From Serratia oryzae (GTDB lineage Bacteria; Pseudomonadota; Gammaproteobacteria; Enterobacterales; Enterobacteriaceae), in assembly GCF_001976145.1 (NCBI RefSeq), contig NZ_MOXD01000006.1, positions 124,001 through 188,000 on the forward strand: a stretch of DNA of 64,000 bases, given 5' to 3'. A program made the translations under genes and the position numbers. Below the pieces are notes generated by a model, which searched no databases, was not told the DNA's origin, and saw nothing but the letters and a program-made list of their open reading frames with translations. Shown in pieces: positions 45,651 to 59,017 of this stretch. Numbering within the stretch: position 1 is the first letter of the stretch; the number at the start of each line of letters is the position of its first letter.

Positions 45651-45680
45651 AGTTTACGGAGGGTATGAAAACCTTGTCAA
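45651..45680 (-). promoter_or_regulatory. Pmra, main promoter of the dcw cluster
   Basis: Minus-strand TTGACA (plus 45675-45680), an 18-base spacer, and TAAACT (plus 45651-45656). The -35 box is perfect. The -10 box is immediately upstream of the MraZ operator repeats. Confidence 0.8.
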
Positions 45681-46458
45681 GCCAGAGCGGCAGCGCTTTG
45701 GCAATATTTCAGTGTTCATTCTGAGGGGTGACTCACGAAAGGAACTCGATTAATTAAACGAATAAAAATTAACACCATGATAAACGAGAAGAATTTCCTA
45801 AACAGAAATGAGGTGGTTAAAAAACTGACAAATTGGCGATTAATTGACTCATTACTTCCTTCTGCAACCCAGGTCTCACTTTTCAATCACGTCATCATTG
45901 GGTATCACCCTGCGGCAAGCCGCATCCAACAAGGCCTGGCCCTGGCTTACCCATTTGCCATCATGTGCTATAAACCATTGACTTAATAACACTCGATAGA
46001 TATTTCGCCGTAAACCGCGCGCTATTTTACTTCAATTATTCCACGCATGGATAATTCATAAGAAAAATATCCCTTTCAAATAGCACCGCCTTACCGGTCA
46101 CGATTTTAATTCATATGATGGGATTACTCTCAAAATAATCTTTTAGCCTTCAGGTTGCATTTTTTTACATTTCTTTTGATTTCTCGCTAACTGGCATTTT
46201 TGCACCAAAATCAAGGTAAAATCCACAACTCATTGTTTTTAATTACTTTGTTGATGTTCACCAATTTTAATCCCTCCAATCTGTATTTTAGCTCCTCTCG
46301 TCAGGATAAAAACCAAACAACCGTTAAAAATAAAAATATTAAGCTAATTAAAATTAACAAAATAGATTAGTAGACTAGTAAAAAGTCAATAAGTCAGTTT
46401 ATTACACTAAATTAACATTCAAAGCAGACAGGTTAACCTAACGCCAGGAGTTGTTCCC
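45681..46458. other. AT-rich intergenic stretch between mraZ and alaE
   Basis: The mraZ-alaE gap totals 869 bases; beyond the Pmra elements about 780 remain. Most of it, especially 45990-46430, is strikingly AT-rich compared with the neighbouring genes, with many A- and T-tracts. A GC-richer island around 45890-45970 contains a small hairpin (TGCGGC 45911-45916 with GCCGCA 45919-45924). A 69-codon frame (45777-45986) has no recognisable product. The composition suggests an H-NS or Lrp-type regulatory region, probably serving alaE, or remnants of transferred DNA. No second gene was recognised. Confidence 0.5.
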
Positions 46459-46899
46459 ATGTTTTCACCTGCTTCACGCTTACGCAGTGCCGCCGCCGAT
46501 ACCTTTGCCTTGGTGGTGTACTGTTTTCTGGCAGGTATGGCGATCGAGATCCTGATTTCTGGCATGAGTTTCGGCCAATCGCTCTCTTCGCGTTTATTGT
46601 CGATTCCCGTCAATATTCTTATTGCCTGGCCCTACGGCCGCTACCGCGACTTTTTTATCGCAACAGCCCGCCGTCTCCCACACGGGCAGTTTTTGCTGCG
46701 CAATCTGGCCGATCTTCTGGCCTATGTCAGTTTTCAGTCACCGGTTTACGCCGCTATTTTGTGGAGCGTGGGAGCTGATGAGCAACAAATCATGGCGGCG
46801 GTAGCCAGCAATGCGCTGGTATCGATGGCGATGGGAGTGGTATACGGCTATTTTCTGGAATATTGCCGCCGGCTATTCCGCGTTGTGGGATATGTATAA
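46459..46899 (+). CDS. alaE: L-alanine exporter AlaE
   Basis: Small inner-membrane exporter of L-alanine, using the proton gradient in E. coli, and induced by alanine through Lrp. The 146 residues (149 in E. coli) match closely: [47 protein letters not shown] and [14 protein letters not shown]. About four membrane segments are visible. AGGAG lies eight bases before the ATG. In E. coli alaE (ygaW) is far from cra and mraZ, so its place here is a lineage-specific insertion or move. It is convergent with cra and shares a hairpin with it. Confidence 0.95.
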   Translation: MFSPASRLRSAAADTFALVVYCFLAGMAIEILISGMSFGQSLSSRLLSIPVNILIAWPYGRYRDFFIATARRLPHGQFLLRNLADLLAYVSFQSPVYAAILWSVGADEQQIMAAVASNALVSMAMGVVYGYFLEYCRRLFRVVGYV

Positions 46900-46906
46900 A
46901 GCCAAA

Positions 46907-46925
46907 GGCCAGCGGCATGCTGGCC
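46907..46925. terminator. Hairpin between alaE and cra
   Basis: GGCCAGC (46907-46913) pairs with GCTGGCC (46919-46925) around five bases. On the minus strand it is followed by TTTGGCTTT, so it fits best as the cra terminator; it also lies just after the alaE stop. Confidence 0.7.
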
Positions 46926-46933
46926 CTATTCAC

Positions 46934-47938
46934 TCATCTCCGGCTCAGGCTGCCGCGGCGGAACAGGTTACGGCGAATGCGCGTCATGCCCGGCTTCGGC
47001 TTACGTGGCTCGTCAAGGCTTGCCAGAACCAGTTCCAGCACCCGCTCAGCCACATCGCGATGGCGCTGCGCAACGGCCAGCACTGGGCATTCCAGGAAAT
47101 CCAACAGCTCATTATCACCAAAGGTGGCGATCGCCAGATCCGTCGGTAAGCGGCCATACTTTTTCAGCGTCACATCCATCACGCCCTGTAACAGTGAAAA
47201 GGAGGTGGTAAACAGCGCCTGCGGCATTGAGTGGGTTTTCAGCCATTCGGCAAACAGCGCCCCTGCCGCCTCGCGTTCATAGCTGTTGGCATACAGATAG
47301 TCCACGGGGCGTTCGTCATCCTGCCACGCTTGACGGAACCCCTGCTCACGCAGAAAACTCACCGAAAGCTCTGGCAGAGCCCCAAGATACAGCACCGATT
47401 TCGCCGGGAAGCTGCGCAATTCCTGCGCCAGAGCCAAGGAGTCTTCCTGATCGGCCCCGACAACGCTGATAAAATGCTCACGATCCAGCGCACGGTCTAA
47501 CGCAATAATCGGGAAAGGATCGTTAGCCCAGCGCTGGTAGAAAGGATGCTCCGGCGGCAAGGCAGTCGACACGATGATCGCATCCACCTGGCGTTGCAGC
47601 AGATGCTCCACGCAGCGCATTTCGTTATCCGGCTGATCTTCTGAACAAGCGATCAGCAGTTGATAACCACGCTGGCGCGCCTGGCGCTCCAGATAGTTGG
47701 CGATGCGGGTATAGCTGGTATTTTCCAGATCGGGTATCACCAGGCCGATTGAACGAGTACGGCCAGCGCGTAACCCCGCCGCGACAGCATTCGGGTGATA
47801 GTTGTGCTCCCTGACCACGGCCATCACTTTTTCGACGGTTTTATCGCTGACACGATACTGCTTCGCCTTGCCGTTGATGACATAACTGGCCGTGGTGCGC
47901 GAAACGCCGGCGAGACGCGCGATTTCATCCAGTTTCAC
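46934..47938 (-). CDS. cra: Catabolite repressor/activator Cra (FruR)
   Basis: LacI-family regulator of carbon flow that is released from DNA by fructose-1-phosphate. The 334 residues match E. coli Cra: an N-terminal helix-turn-helix ([22 protein letters not shown]), the hinge ([19 protein letters not shown]), and a periplasmic-binding-protein-like effector domain ([35 protein letters not shown]). It lies downstream of ilvIH in the same orientation, separated by the ilvH terminator and about 225 bases; in E. coli mraZ follows directly, while here alaE intervenes. Confidence 0.97.
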   Translation of the reverse strand: MKLDEIARLAGVSRTTASYVINGKAKQYRVSDKTVEKVMAVVREHNYHPNAVAAGLRAGRTRSIGLVIPDLENTSYTRIANYLERQARQRGYQLLIACSEDQPDNEMRCVEHLLQRQVDAIIVSTALPPEHPFYQRWANDPFPIIALDRALDREHFISVVGADQEDSLALAQELRSFPAKSVLYLGALPELSVSFLREQGFRQAWQDDERPVDYLYANSYEREAAGALFAEWLKTHSMPQALFTTSFSLLQGVMDVTLKKYGRLPTDLAIATFGDNELLDFLECPVLAVAQRHRDVAERVLELVLASLDEPRKPKPGMTRIRRNLFRRGSLSRR

Positions 47939-48047
47939 GTTAACCCCTTAATGACGCTGAAAATAAAATAGCAATTAAGATTGCGGCTTAACTCTTACAC
48001 TCTCAGATAGCAGCCAAACAAAGCGGCGATTTGAAAGCGGAGAGATC

Positions 48048-48227
48048 GTGAGTAACCATAATAACTACAGTGGTTATTCATCCCAGTCTTTGGATCTAAC
48101 CGCAGAAAACCCGACCGAGCAACCGCTTTTGCAGAAAGGTGCCAGCAAACGAACAAAAAGTGAAAAGAAAGGGCGCAGCCATAAAGCTACGCCCTCTCGT
48201 TGGTCAGCAAGCATGCAGCGTGGTTAG
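48048..48227 (+). CDS. Possible small basic protein, unrecognised (59 residues)
   Basis: A GTG-started frame of 59 codons plus stop lies opposite the cra-ilvH spacer. GGAG sits five bases before the GTG. The product would be hydrophilic, Ser/Asn-rich at the start ([15 protein letters not shown]) and Lys/Arg-rich later ([13 protein letters not shown]), ending SMQRG. I recognise no family. It overlaps the ilvH terminator hairpin and the last bases of ilvH on the other strand. It could equally be a chance frame in a transcribed spacer. Confidence 0.25.
   Translation: MSNHNNYSGYSSQSLDLTAENPTEQPLLQKGASKRTKSEKKGRSHKATPSRWSASMQRG
48163..48194 (-). terminator. ilvIH operon terminator
   Basis: On the minus strand GGGCGTAGC (plus 48186-48194), a six-base loop, and GCTGCGCCC (plus 48171-48179) make a 9-bp stem with one G-U type mismatch, followed by TTTCTTTT. 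This is a good intrinsic terminator about 30 bases after the ilvH stop. Confidence 0.82.
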
Positions 48228-48718
48228 CGCATGATTTTATCGCCGCGGGAAACGCCCACAATTCCCGAACGGGCGACCTCAACAATTTCTGCCACTTCAC
48301 GCACGGCATTGAGGAAAGCATCTAGCTTGTCGCTGGTGCCTGCCAGTTGAACGGTGTACAGCGAAGCCGTGACATCCACAATCTGGCCGCGGAAAATGTC
48401 CGTGCTGCGCTTCACCTCTTCACGCCCGTAGCCGCTGGCCTGCAACTTCACCAGCATGATTTCACGCTCCACGTGCGCCCCTTGGACCAGTTCGCTGACG
48501 CGCAACACATCGACCAGTTTGTGCAGTTGCTTTTCAATCTGCTCCAGCACCTTTTCATCGCCAACGGTCTGAATGGTCATGCGTGACAGCGTCGGATCGT
48601 CAGTTGGCGCGACCGTCAGGCTCTCAATGTTATAGCCACGCTGGGAGAACAGCCCAACCACGCGCGACAATGCACCGGATTCGTTTTCCAGTAGTACAGA
48701 TAAAATACGGCGCCTCAT
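48224..48718 (-). CDS. ilvH: Acetolactate synthase III small subunit IlvH
   Basis: Valine-sensitive regulatory subunit of acetohydroxyacid synthase III. Start ATG 48718 gives 164 residues (163 in E. coli). The N-terminal ACT domain ([33 protein letters not shown]) binds valine; the C-terminal domain holds [22 protein letters not shown] and [21 protein letters not shown]. Its ATG shares one base with the ilvI stop (TGATG), so translation is coupled. Confidence 0.97.
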   Translation of the reverse strand: MRRRILSVLLENESGALSRVVGLFSQRGYNIESLTVAPTDDPTLSRMTIQTVGDEKVLEQIEKQLHKLVDVLRVSELVQGAHVEREIMLVKLQASGYGREEVKRSTDIFRGQIVDVTASLYTVQLAGTSDKLDAFLNAVREVAEIVEVARSGIVGVSRGDKIMR

Positions 48719-50436
48719 CAGGTTCTCTCCGTTTTGCTTAACCACATATCGTCCATGCTTCCACCGCGGATCTGCATTGGGTAAACATGTTCGCTTTCAT
48801 CGACGGTAACATCGACAAATACCAGCCGCTCTTTCTCGGCCAGCGCCTGTGCCAGCTTGCTTTCCAGTTCATCTGGCGTGCGAATGGCAATGCCCATATG
48901 ACCATAAGCCTCTGCCAGCTTCACAAAGTCCGGCAGAGAATTCATGTAAGACTGAGAATGGCGACCTGAGTAGATCATATCCTGCCACTGCTTCACCATG
49001 CCCAGATAGCCGTTGTTCAGATTGAGCACAATCACCGGCAGGTTGTATTGCAGGGCGGTGGACAATTCCTGAATATTCATCTGGATACTGCCATCACCGG
49101 TCACACACACCACGGTTTCTTCCGGCAGGGCCAGCTTCACCCCAAGCGCCGCAGGCAGGCCAAAGCCCATGGTGCCCAAACCACCGGAATTAATCCAACG
49201 GCGTGGTTTATCAAACGGATAGTAGAGCGCGGCAAACATCTGGTGCTGGCCGACGTCAGAAGTGACGTACGCATCGCCTTTGGTCAGCCGGTGCAAGGTT
49301 TCAATCACCGCCTGCGGCTTGATGGTGCCACTGCTTTTGTCGTAACTCAGGCAATCACGTGCCCGCCACTGCTCAATCGACTGCCACCAATCGCGCAGCG
49401 CATCGAAATCCTGCGCTTTATCACTCTGCGCCAACAGCTCCAGCATTTGCACCAGCACCTGCTTGGCATCACCGACGATGGGAATATCGGCATCGACCGT
49501 TTTGGAAATGGAGGTCGGATCGATATCAATATGCAGCACGGTGGCGTCAGGGCAATATTTGATCAGGTTGTTGGTGGTACGATCGTCAAAACGCACGCCA
49601 ATGGCAAAGATCACATCAGAGTGATGCATGGTTTTATTGGCTTCATAAGTGCCGTGCATCCCCAACATGCCCACACTTTGCCGATGGGTGCCAGGAAAAG
49701 CCCCTAAGCCCATCAATGTACAGGTTACCGGCAGATTCAGCTTTTCCGCCAACTGCAGCAACTCTTCATGACAGCCTGAATTGATTGCGCCGCCCCCGAT
49801 ATACATCACCGGTTTTTTCGCGGCCAGAATGGTCTGCAACGCGCGCTTTATCTGCCCACGATGCCCCTGCACCGTTGGGTTATAAGAGCGCATGCTGACG
49901 TCTTTCGGGTAGGCGTAAGGCATTTTCACCGCCGGGCCGACGATATCTTTGGGCAGATCGATCACCACCGGGCCAGGACGGCCGGTAGACGCCAGATAAA
50001 AGGCTTTTTTCAGTACGGAAGGGATATCTTCCGTGCGCTTCACCAGGAAGCTGTGCTTCACCACCGGGCGCGAGATCCCCACCATATCGCACTCCTGGAA
50101 GGCATCGTAACCAATCAGTGAGCTGGTTACCTGGCCGGAAAGCACCACCATCGGGATGGAATCCATATAGGCGGTAGCGATACCGGTAATCGCATTGGTT
50201 GCACCAGGGCCGGAGGTGACCAGAACCACCCCCACTTCACCGGTTGCACGCGCATAGCCATCGGCCATATGCACGGCGCCCTGCTCATGCCGCACCAGAA
50301 TATGATCGATTCCCCCAACCGTGTGCAGGGCGTCATAAATATCGAGTACCGCCCCGCCCGGATAGCCGAATACATGTTTAACGCCCTGATCGATCAACGA
50401 TCGGACGATCATCTCGGCTCCTGACAACATCTCCAT
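48718..50436 (-). CDS. ilvI: Acetolactate synthase III large subunit IlvI
   Basis: Catalytic ThDP/FAD subunit condensing pyruvate to acetolactate (or with 2-oxobutyrate) in branched-chain amino-acid synthesis. The 572 residues (574 in E. coli) contain the catalytic glutamate in [16 protein letters not shown], the FAD domain ([16 protein letters not shown]), and the ThDP motif [12 protein letters not shown] ... LNNGYLGMV. In E. coli ilvIH is activated by Lrp from a long upstream region; the 371-base upstream gap here could hold such sites. Confidence 0.98.
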   Translation of the reverse strand: MEMLSGAEMIVRSLIDQGVKHVFGYPGGAVLDIYDALHTVGGIDHILVRHEQGAVHMADGYARATGEVGVVLVTSGPGATNAITGIATAYMDSIPMVVLSGQVTSSLIGYDAFQECDMVGISRPVVKHSFLVKRTEDIPSVLKKAFYLASTGRPGPVVIDLPKDIVGPAVKMPYAYPKDVSMRSYNPTVQGHRGQIKRALQTILAAKKPVMYIGGGAINSGCHEELLQLAEKLNLPVTCTLMGLGAFPGTHRQSVGMLGMHGTYEANKTMHHSDVIFAIGVRFDDRTTNNLIKYCPDATVLHIDIDPTSISKTVDADIPIVGDAKQVLVQMLELLAQSDKAQDFDALRDWWQSIEQWRARDCLSYDKSSGTIKPQAVIETLHRLTKGDAYVTSDVGQHQMFAALYYPFDKPRRWINSGGLGTMGFGLPAALGVKLALPEETVVCVTGDGSIQMNIQELSTALQYNLPVIVLNLNNGYLGMVKQWQDMIYSGRHSQSYMNSLPDFVKLAEAYGHMGIAIRTPDELESKLAQALAEKERLVFVDVTVDESEHVYPMQIRGGSMDDMWLSKTERT

Positions 50437-50807
50437 GGGTTTGCCTCCAGGCTTGCTTAATTCTTGTCTGGCGCCGGAACGAAGCGCCTGTTGCGGGGCA
50501 ACGCCCCAAAATTGATGGATATTCTAAAACTCACCAGGCTGTATCGCAGCATTAAACCGTGTCAGCGGCGCTCAATACCAACGTACAGCCTAACATAACG
50601 TCAGAATATGAGGCAGGCAAACGGCAAAACAACTTATTAACAACAAGGTTATTGTCATTAAAGGGGAGATAGGGAACTTACAGAAACAATGCACTGGCTA
50701 TAAACATAACAACCAGGCATTGTTTCGGAAATTCAGGAAATTACAGAACGATATCAGATGAAGAGTTCTGATAGTTTTTCACTGGGAAAAACCTTCACCT
50801 GACAACG
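50437..50807. other. ilvI upstream intergenic region
   Basis: 371 bases between the ilvI start and the acyl-CoA synthetase stop. A small hairpin GGGGC (50495-50499)/GCCCC (50503-50507) lies in the ilvI leader. The rest (50590-50800) is AT-rich, as expected for Lrp-controlled promoters, but I did not identify individual Lrp sites. No gene seen. Confidence 0.45.
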
Positions 50808-52616
50808 TTATAACTTTTCCTGATACATGGATTCGATCTCATTCTGATAGCGCTGCAAGATCACCTTACGCCGCAGCTTCAGCGTTGGCGTCAGTTCACC
50901 CAGTTCCATGGAGAACGCCGCAGGTAGCAGAGTAAACTTTTTCACCTGCTCGAACAGTGCCAGCTCTTTTTGCATCTCACGCAGACGTTTTTCAAACATT
51001 TCAATAATATGGCTGTTACGCAGCAACTCTAGCCGATCCTGATACTTCAGATTAATCGATCGGGCATACTCTTCCAGCGACTCAAAACTGGGCACGATCA
51101 GTGCGGAAACAAACTTGCGCGCATCGGCGATGATCGCAACCTGCTCAATAAAGCGATCCTGTACCAGAGTGCCCTCCAGCATTTGCGGGGCAATGTACTT
51201 ACCACCGGAGGTTTTCATCAAATCCTTCAACCGCTCGGTGATGAACAAGTTGCCACTTTCGTCGATCATACCGGCGTCGCCGGTTTTCAACCAACCATCA
51301 GCCGTAAAGGTATCGGCGGTTTCCTGCGGTTTATTGAAATAACCACGCATCACGATCGGCCCACGCACCTGGATCTCGTTCTCTTCACCAATGCGCACTT
51401 CCACCCCCGGTAAGGGTTTGCCGATCGAGCCAAAGCGGAAATTATTCTCTTCCCAACAGGAGACCGTGGCACAGGTTTCCGTCATGCCATAGCCGTACTT
51501 GATGTTCACCCCCATCGCCTCGAAAAACAGAATGACGTTGTCATCCAGTTTGGCGCCGGCCGCAGGCAGAAAACGTACCCGCCCACCCAGAATTGCACGC
51601 AGCTTACTCAGCACCAGCTTGTCTGCCCAATGGTGGGAAAGATCGAACAGTTTGCCAAGCGGCCTGCCCGCGCGTTCCTGCAAGAACTTGCGTTCACCGC
51701 AAACAATCGCCCAATGGAACAGCGCGCGGCGCAACCAGGGCGCGCGCGCGACCTTCTCATGCACCGCGCTGAAGATTTTTTCATAAAAACGCGGCACCGC
51801 ACACATCAGGGTGGGCTTCACCTCAGCCATCGCCTCACGTACCCAGTCGGTATTCGGCAGATAGACGTTCTGAGCACCGGAATGCATGATAAAGAAGCTC
51901 CAGGCCCGTTCAAAAACATGTGACAACGGTAAGAAGCTGAGCGAAACATCATCTTCCGTTACCGTGATGCGATCGTCATGCAGTTGCAGTTGCGCCGCCA
52001 TATTACGGTAATCCAGCATCACGCCTTTCGGCTCACCGGTGGTGCCAGAGGTATAAATCAGGGTAAACAGATCCTGCAGGCTGCTATCAGCCACTCTCTC
52101 CCAGCGCAAAGTGTCAAAGCGTTCAACATCCGCTTCGCGCTCAAAATGGCTCAGGTACTGGGCAATTTCACAACCACGTAAATCAGCGGCGTCGTCAAAC
52201 ACGATAATCTGGGTGAGCTGTGGGCAAATCGCGCGTAGCGCGATAGCCGCATCCAGTTGTGCCTGCGCACCGACAAACACAATGCGAATATCGGCATCAT
52301 TGATGATAAAAGCGGCCTGCGCTGCGGTGTTGGTCGCATACAAAGGAACGCTGACAGCACGCAGTTGCAGAATAGCCAGATCGGCCAGCGACCAGGCCAT
52401 ACAATTATTGGCAAAGATCGCGACACGCTCCTGCACCTCAACACCCTGTGCCAAAAGCGCACTGGCAATGTGCTCCACATGGGTACCAACCTGTGACCAG
52501 GTCAAGTGCGTTTCTCCCTGAGGGGACCACTGGCGAAAAGCAGTGCGGTCAGCACGCTGGGAAATTTGGTGCTGGATACGTTGGACCAGATGGTAATGCT
52601 GCAATTTATTGGTCAT
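50808..52616 (-). CDS. Long-chain acyl-CoA synthetase (FAA1/COG1022-type AMP-binding ligase)
   Basis: Predicted to adenylate a long-chain fatty acid and transfer it to CoA. The 602 residues show the ANL-family motifs in order: LIYTSGTTGEPKGVMLDY (P-loop, about 187-204), LPLSHVFERAWSF, KYGYGMTETCATVS, GWLKTGDAG, ITERLKDLMKTSGGKYIAP (hinge), and a catalytic lysine in LTPTLKLRRKVI near the C-terminus. The sequence type is that of eukaryote-like FAA1/FadD15 ligases, not the E. coli FadD type. It has no membrane segment. It lies between ilvI and leuO, where E. coli has no gene, and is flanked by AT-rich gaps, so it looks like a single-gene insertion. The exact substrate cannot be told from sequence. 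Confidence 0.88.
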   Translation of the reverse strand: MTNKLQHYHLVQRIQHQISQRADRTAFRQWSPQGETHLTWSQVGTHVEHIASALLAQGVEVQERVAIFANNCMAWSLADLAILQLRAVSVPLYATNTAAQAAFIINDADIRIVFVGAQAQLDAAIALRAICPQLTQIIVFDDAADLRGCEIAQYLSHFEREADVERFDTLRWERVADSSLQDLFTLIYTSGTTGEPKGVMLDYRNMAAQLQLHDDRITVTEDDVSLSFLPLSHVFERAWSFFIMHSGAQNVYLPNTDWVREAMAEVKPTLMCAVPRFYEKIFSAVHEKVARAPWLRRALFHWAIVCGERKFLQERAGRPLGKLFDLSHHWADKLVLSKLRAILGGRVRFLPAAGAKLDDNVILFFEAMGVNIKYGYGMTETCATVSCWEENNFRFGSIGKPLPGVEVRIGEENEIQVRGPIVMRGYFNKPQETADTFTADGWLKTGDAGMIDESGNLFITERLKDLMKTSGGKYIAPQMLEGTLVQDRFIEQVAIIADARKFVSALIVPSFESLEEYARSINLKYQDRLELLRNSHIIEMFEKRLREMQKELALFEQVKKFTLLPAAFSMELGELTPTLKLRRKVILQRYQNEIESMYQEKL

Positions 52617-53073
52617 AGAGCTCTAAGCCTGAAATGAATCAAACGGTCAACCACGATCGGAACTCAAGTTCCTCGATCTCAGCTTACACGTGTTTACTTT
52701 TTTTTGCGCAGTCTACCGGCTCACCAACACCTGGAAAAGGGATTTCAGCGTAAAAGTGTGAGCTAAAATTGGGTTATCCCTATTTAGCCCTGGTTCAGGG
52801 CATCGCGGGCGGGCCAAAAGCGTTATTCTGCATAGATAAAAGAGAGGAAGATGAGTGACAAAGGATTAACAGGCTAAAACTCCAGTGATAACATTTAATG
52901 CAGAATTTAATTTCATAAATAGAAATTTATTAAAATACTGCATAGAAAACGTTACCAGAACACAATAATTAAGAATACTCCTAGCAATAAACCAAGCTTT
53001 TTCTTATTAATAGATACCACTAGATTATTGACCCGACATACGCACAAGTGTGTCGGGTTAATAAATCGCTAAA
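52617..53073. other. Intergenic region between leuO and the acyl-CoA synthetase
   Basis: 457 bases. The part next to the synthetase contains its presumed promoter. Positions 52870-53030 are strongly AT-rich. A leuO-side hairpin at 53031-53058 is listed separately. No gene was recognised. Confidence 0.45.
53031..53058 (-). terminator. Probable leuO terminator
   Basis: ACCCGACA (53031-53038) pairs with TGTCGGGT (53051-53058), 8 bp, 15 bases after the leuO stop on the minus strand. The following tract (CAATAATC) is only weakly T-rich, so efficiency is uncertain. Confidence 0.55.
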
Positions 53074-54021
53074 CTAACGCAATAATTCTGACTGGCTGAG
53101 CACAGACTTCATCCATTGATGGCCTTTATCCCTCTCAGCGGACTCATGCCAAGAAAGATAGCAGGTAGCATCCTTCTTTTCCCAAGGTAATGGCATGATT
53201 TTTAACTGTAACGCTTGCGCATGTTGCTCCGCAAACCAACGCGGGGTGATAGCCACCATTTCAGTCATTGCCACAATATTCAACACGCTGAACAGGTCGG
53301 TACATTGCTGGGTAATGCCACGCTGTGCGATCTCTTCAACATAGAAGGGCTTACTGAAGGAACAGAAACGTTCCAAGGATATGACCGCATGCTGCTCAAC
53401 CAGCATTTGCTCTTGGGTAACGCTGTTCGCCAGACGTGGATGTGACTGCGCTGCCACCAAGCTTAATTCATCCTCAAATAAAGCAACATTTTGAAATTCA
53501 GGGTGTTCAAAACGGGTATAACCAATAACGAATTCAGTTTCCTGATAACGTAATTGATGCTCAATATTATTGTTCAGATAGGATTTTGCCTGCAACCGTA
53601 CATTCGGTGCCATATTCTTGACGTTGTTGATTATTTTTGCCGTGAGGCGGATATCCAATGGGCTGCAGATAGAAAGCGTAAAAGTGCGTTCACTGGTCAG
53701 GGCATCAAATCCGGCACCTGGTAACTCATTCTGAACCAATTGTAATGCTTGGCGCACCGGCCCGAAAAGCTGGCGTGCACGCATGGTGGGCTGGATGCCG
53801 CGGCCAAACCGCACAAACAACTCATCATTGAACATGACTTTTAAACGCGCTACGGCATTGCTCACTGCGGGCTGTGACATACCCAACGAGTTGGCGGCGC
53901 GGGTAATATTCTGCATTTGCATAACTGCATCAAAAACAGTGAGTAAATTAAGGTCTACGCTGCGCAAATGAATATCGCCACTTTCTTTTTCTAAGACAGT
54001 TCCTGAATTATATTCAGACAT
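53074..54021 (-). CDS. leuO: LysR-family regulator LeuO
   Basis: Global regulator and H-NS antagonist; in E. coli and Salmonella it affects leuABCD, stress and virulence genes. Start [14 protein letters not shown] at 54021 gives 315 residues (314 in E. coli), preceded by TGGAG; 19 further codons upstream are open but not conserved. The winged helix-turn-helix ([51 protein letters not shown]) is nearly identical to E. coli LeuO, while the effector domain is more divergent. The end [17 protein letters not shown] is conserved. It is divergent from leuL/leuABCD as usual, with a 739-base AT-rich spacer. Confidence 0.95.
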   Translation of the reverse strand: MSEYNSGTVLEKESGDIHLRSVDLNLLTVFDAVMQMQNITRAANSLGMSQPAVSNAVARLKVMFNDELFVRFGRGIQPTMRARQLFGPVRQALQLVQNELPGAGFDALTSERTFTLSICSPLDIRLTAKIINNVKNMAPNVRLQAKSYLNNNIEHQLRYQETEFVIGYTRFEHPEFQNVALFEDELSLVAAQSHPRLANSVTQEQMLVEQHAVISLERFCSFSKPFYVEEIAQRGITQQCTDLFSVLNIVAMTEMVAITPRWFAEQHAQALQLKIMPLPWEKKDATCYLSWHESAERDKGHQWMKSVLSQSELLR

Positions 54022-54694
54022 ATCTAACTCCACTAAGTCCCATGTAGATAATTCCGCCAGCGCGCAGGGGAATATCATGCTAAAAGTAACATTACGTTAT
54101 TCCCACACGGCGAAATTAGTTATCCCTATTCACTATCCACTTAGGATAACAATCGAGCATCATCCTATAAAAACGTGACACAACGGCGAAAAGTTACGCC
54201 CTGTGCATCGCACCCGACGCTTTAGCGTCGGAAAACAATAACGGCGTGCAAACAATTGGCAGGTTTTACACTCAAGTCGTGGGCACCAAGCAGGCATCCA
54301 TAATCACGATGAATAAGACCATAAAACGGCATAATGGACAATCGTGAACGCTTAAAATAGATGCTTTTCGTGTGACTTAATAGCCTTTGATGTATCGGCA
54401 TTTCAGATCAAATACACCTCATGAATACTATAAATCCATAGATTCACCAAGTGAATAACAAGTTACTATTCATTTCATAGCCAACTCAGGACTTCCTTAT
54501 TTTTACGCACTAGGAATTCTAACTGAGCGACATTAAGAATCAATGCCGTAGCACGGAATTGATGTCATTTATGCTAAAAAACTCGCAAATCTGACGTTTT
54601 TTTTAACCTTCTGAACGGTTTTTTTACCGAGCTTTTGTCTGGCGTACTTATTCCCTACCCTGGCCTCTGAGCTCGTCCGACCATTAATCAAATG
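54022..54694. other. leuO-leuL divergent intergenic region
   Basis: About 670 bases, AT-rich, between the leuO start and the leu promoter. It contains a perfect hairpin CCGACGC (54214-54220)/GCGTCGG (54225-54231). In E. coli this interval is bound by H-NS and LeuO; the composition here would fit that, but no defined site is claimed. No gene seen. Confidence 0.5.
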
Positions 54695-54723
54695 TTGACA
54701 TCACCCAGCCAATAAAGTATCAA
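54695..54723 (+). promoter_or_regulatory. leuLABCD promoter
   Basis: TTGACA (54695-54700), a 17-base spacer, TATCAA (54718-54723), 37 bases upstream of leuL. The -35 box is perfect and the spacing ideal. Confidence 0.82.
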
Positions 54724-54760
54724 ATTAGGCAACGAACACATTTTAGAGAAGCTGACCTCC

Positions 54761-54844
54761 ATGATCCGTACTCAACGTCTACTAGGCCTACTACTTAACG
54801 CATCTTCTTTGCGCGGTATGCTGGTGGGCGGGGTTCAGAACTGA
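54761..54844 (+). CDS. leuL: leu operon leader peptide LeuL
   Basis: A 27-residue leader peptide (MIRTQRLLGLLLNASSLRG, then MLVGGVQN). Five leucine codons fall within six codons (CTA CTA GGC CTA CTA CTT), four of them the rare CTA, so translation pauses when charged tRNA-Leu is scarce. The E. coli leader has the same design and shares GLLLLNASSLRG-like sequence. GAAGC/AGAGAAG lies before the ATG. It is followed by alternative RNA structures and the attenuator at 54865-54893. Confidence 0.93.
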   Translation: MIRTQRLLGLLLNASSLRGMLVGGVQN

Positions 54845-54873
54845 TTCAGCCCATCATCTGTAGAAACCCGCGC
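54811..54873 (+). promoter_or_regulatory. Candidate antiterminator/protector pairings of the leu attenuator
   Basis: GCGCGG (54811-54816) inside leuL can pair with CCGCGC (54868-54873), which is also the left arm of the terminator, so the two structures exclude each other. GGTGGGC (54823-54829) can pair with GCCCATC (54849-54855). These are the kinds of competing stems needed for leucine-dependent attenuation. The exact fold was judged by eye. Confidence 0.6.
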
Positions 54874-54893
54874 TAGTGCGCGGGTTTTTTTTT
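54865..54893 (+). terminator. leu operon attenuator (intrinsic terminator)
   Basis: AACCCGCGC (54865-54873), loop TAGT, GCGCGGGTT (54878-54886), with a run of nine Ts (54885-54893). A strong terminator 21 bases after the leuL stop and 40 before leuA. Confidence 0.93.
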
Positions 54894-54933
54894 GCCCGCT
54901 TAGCGTGAAACAAACACGATAAGGAACTATCAA

Positions 54934-59006
<4,073 letters not shown>

Positions 59007-59017
59007 GGAGCATCACC

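Noticed and set aside
45777-45986. 69-codon plus-strand frame in the mraZ-alaE spacer
   Set aside because: No recognisable family, no convincing ribosome-binding site, and its composition follows the surrounding AT-rich spacer. Treated as a chance frame.
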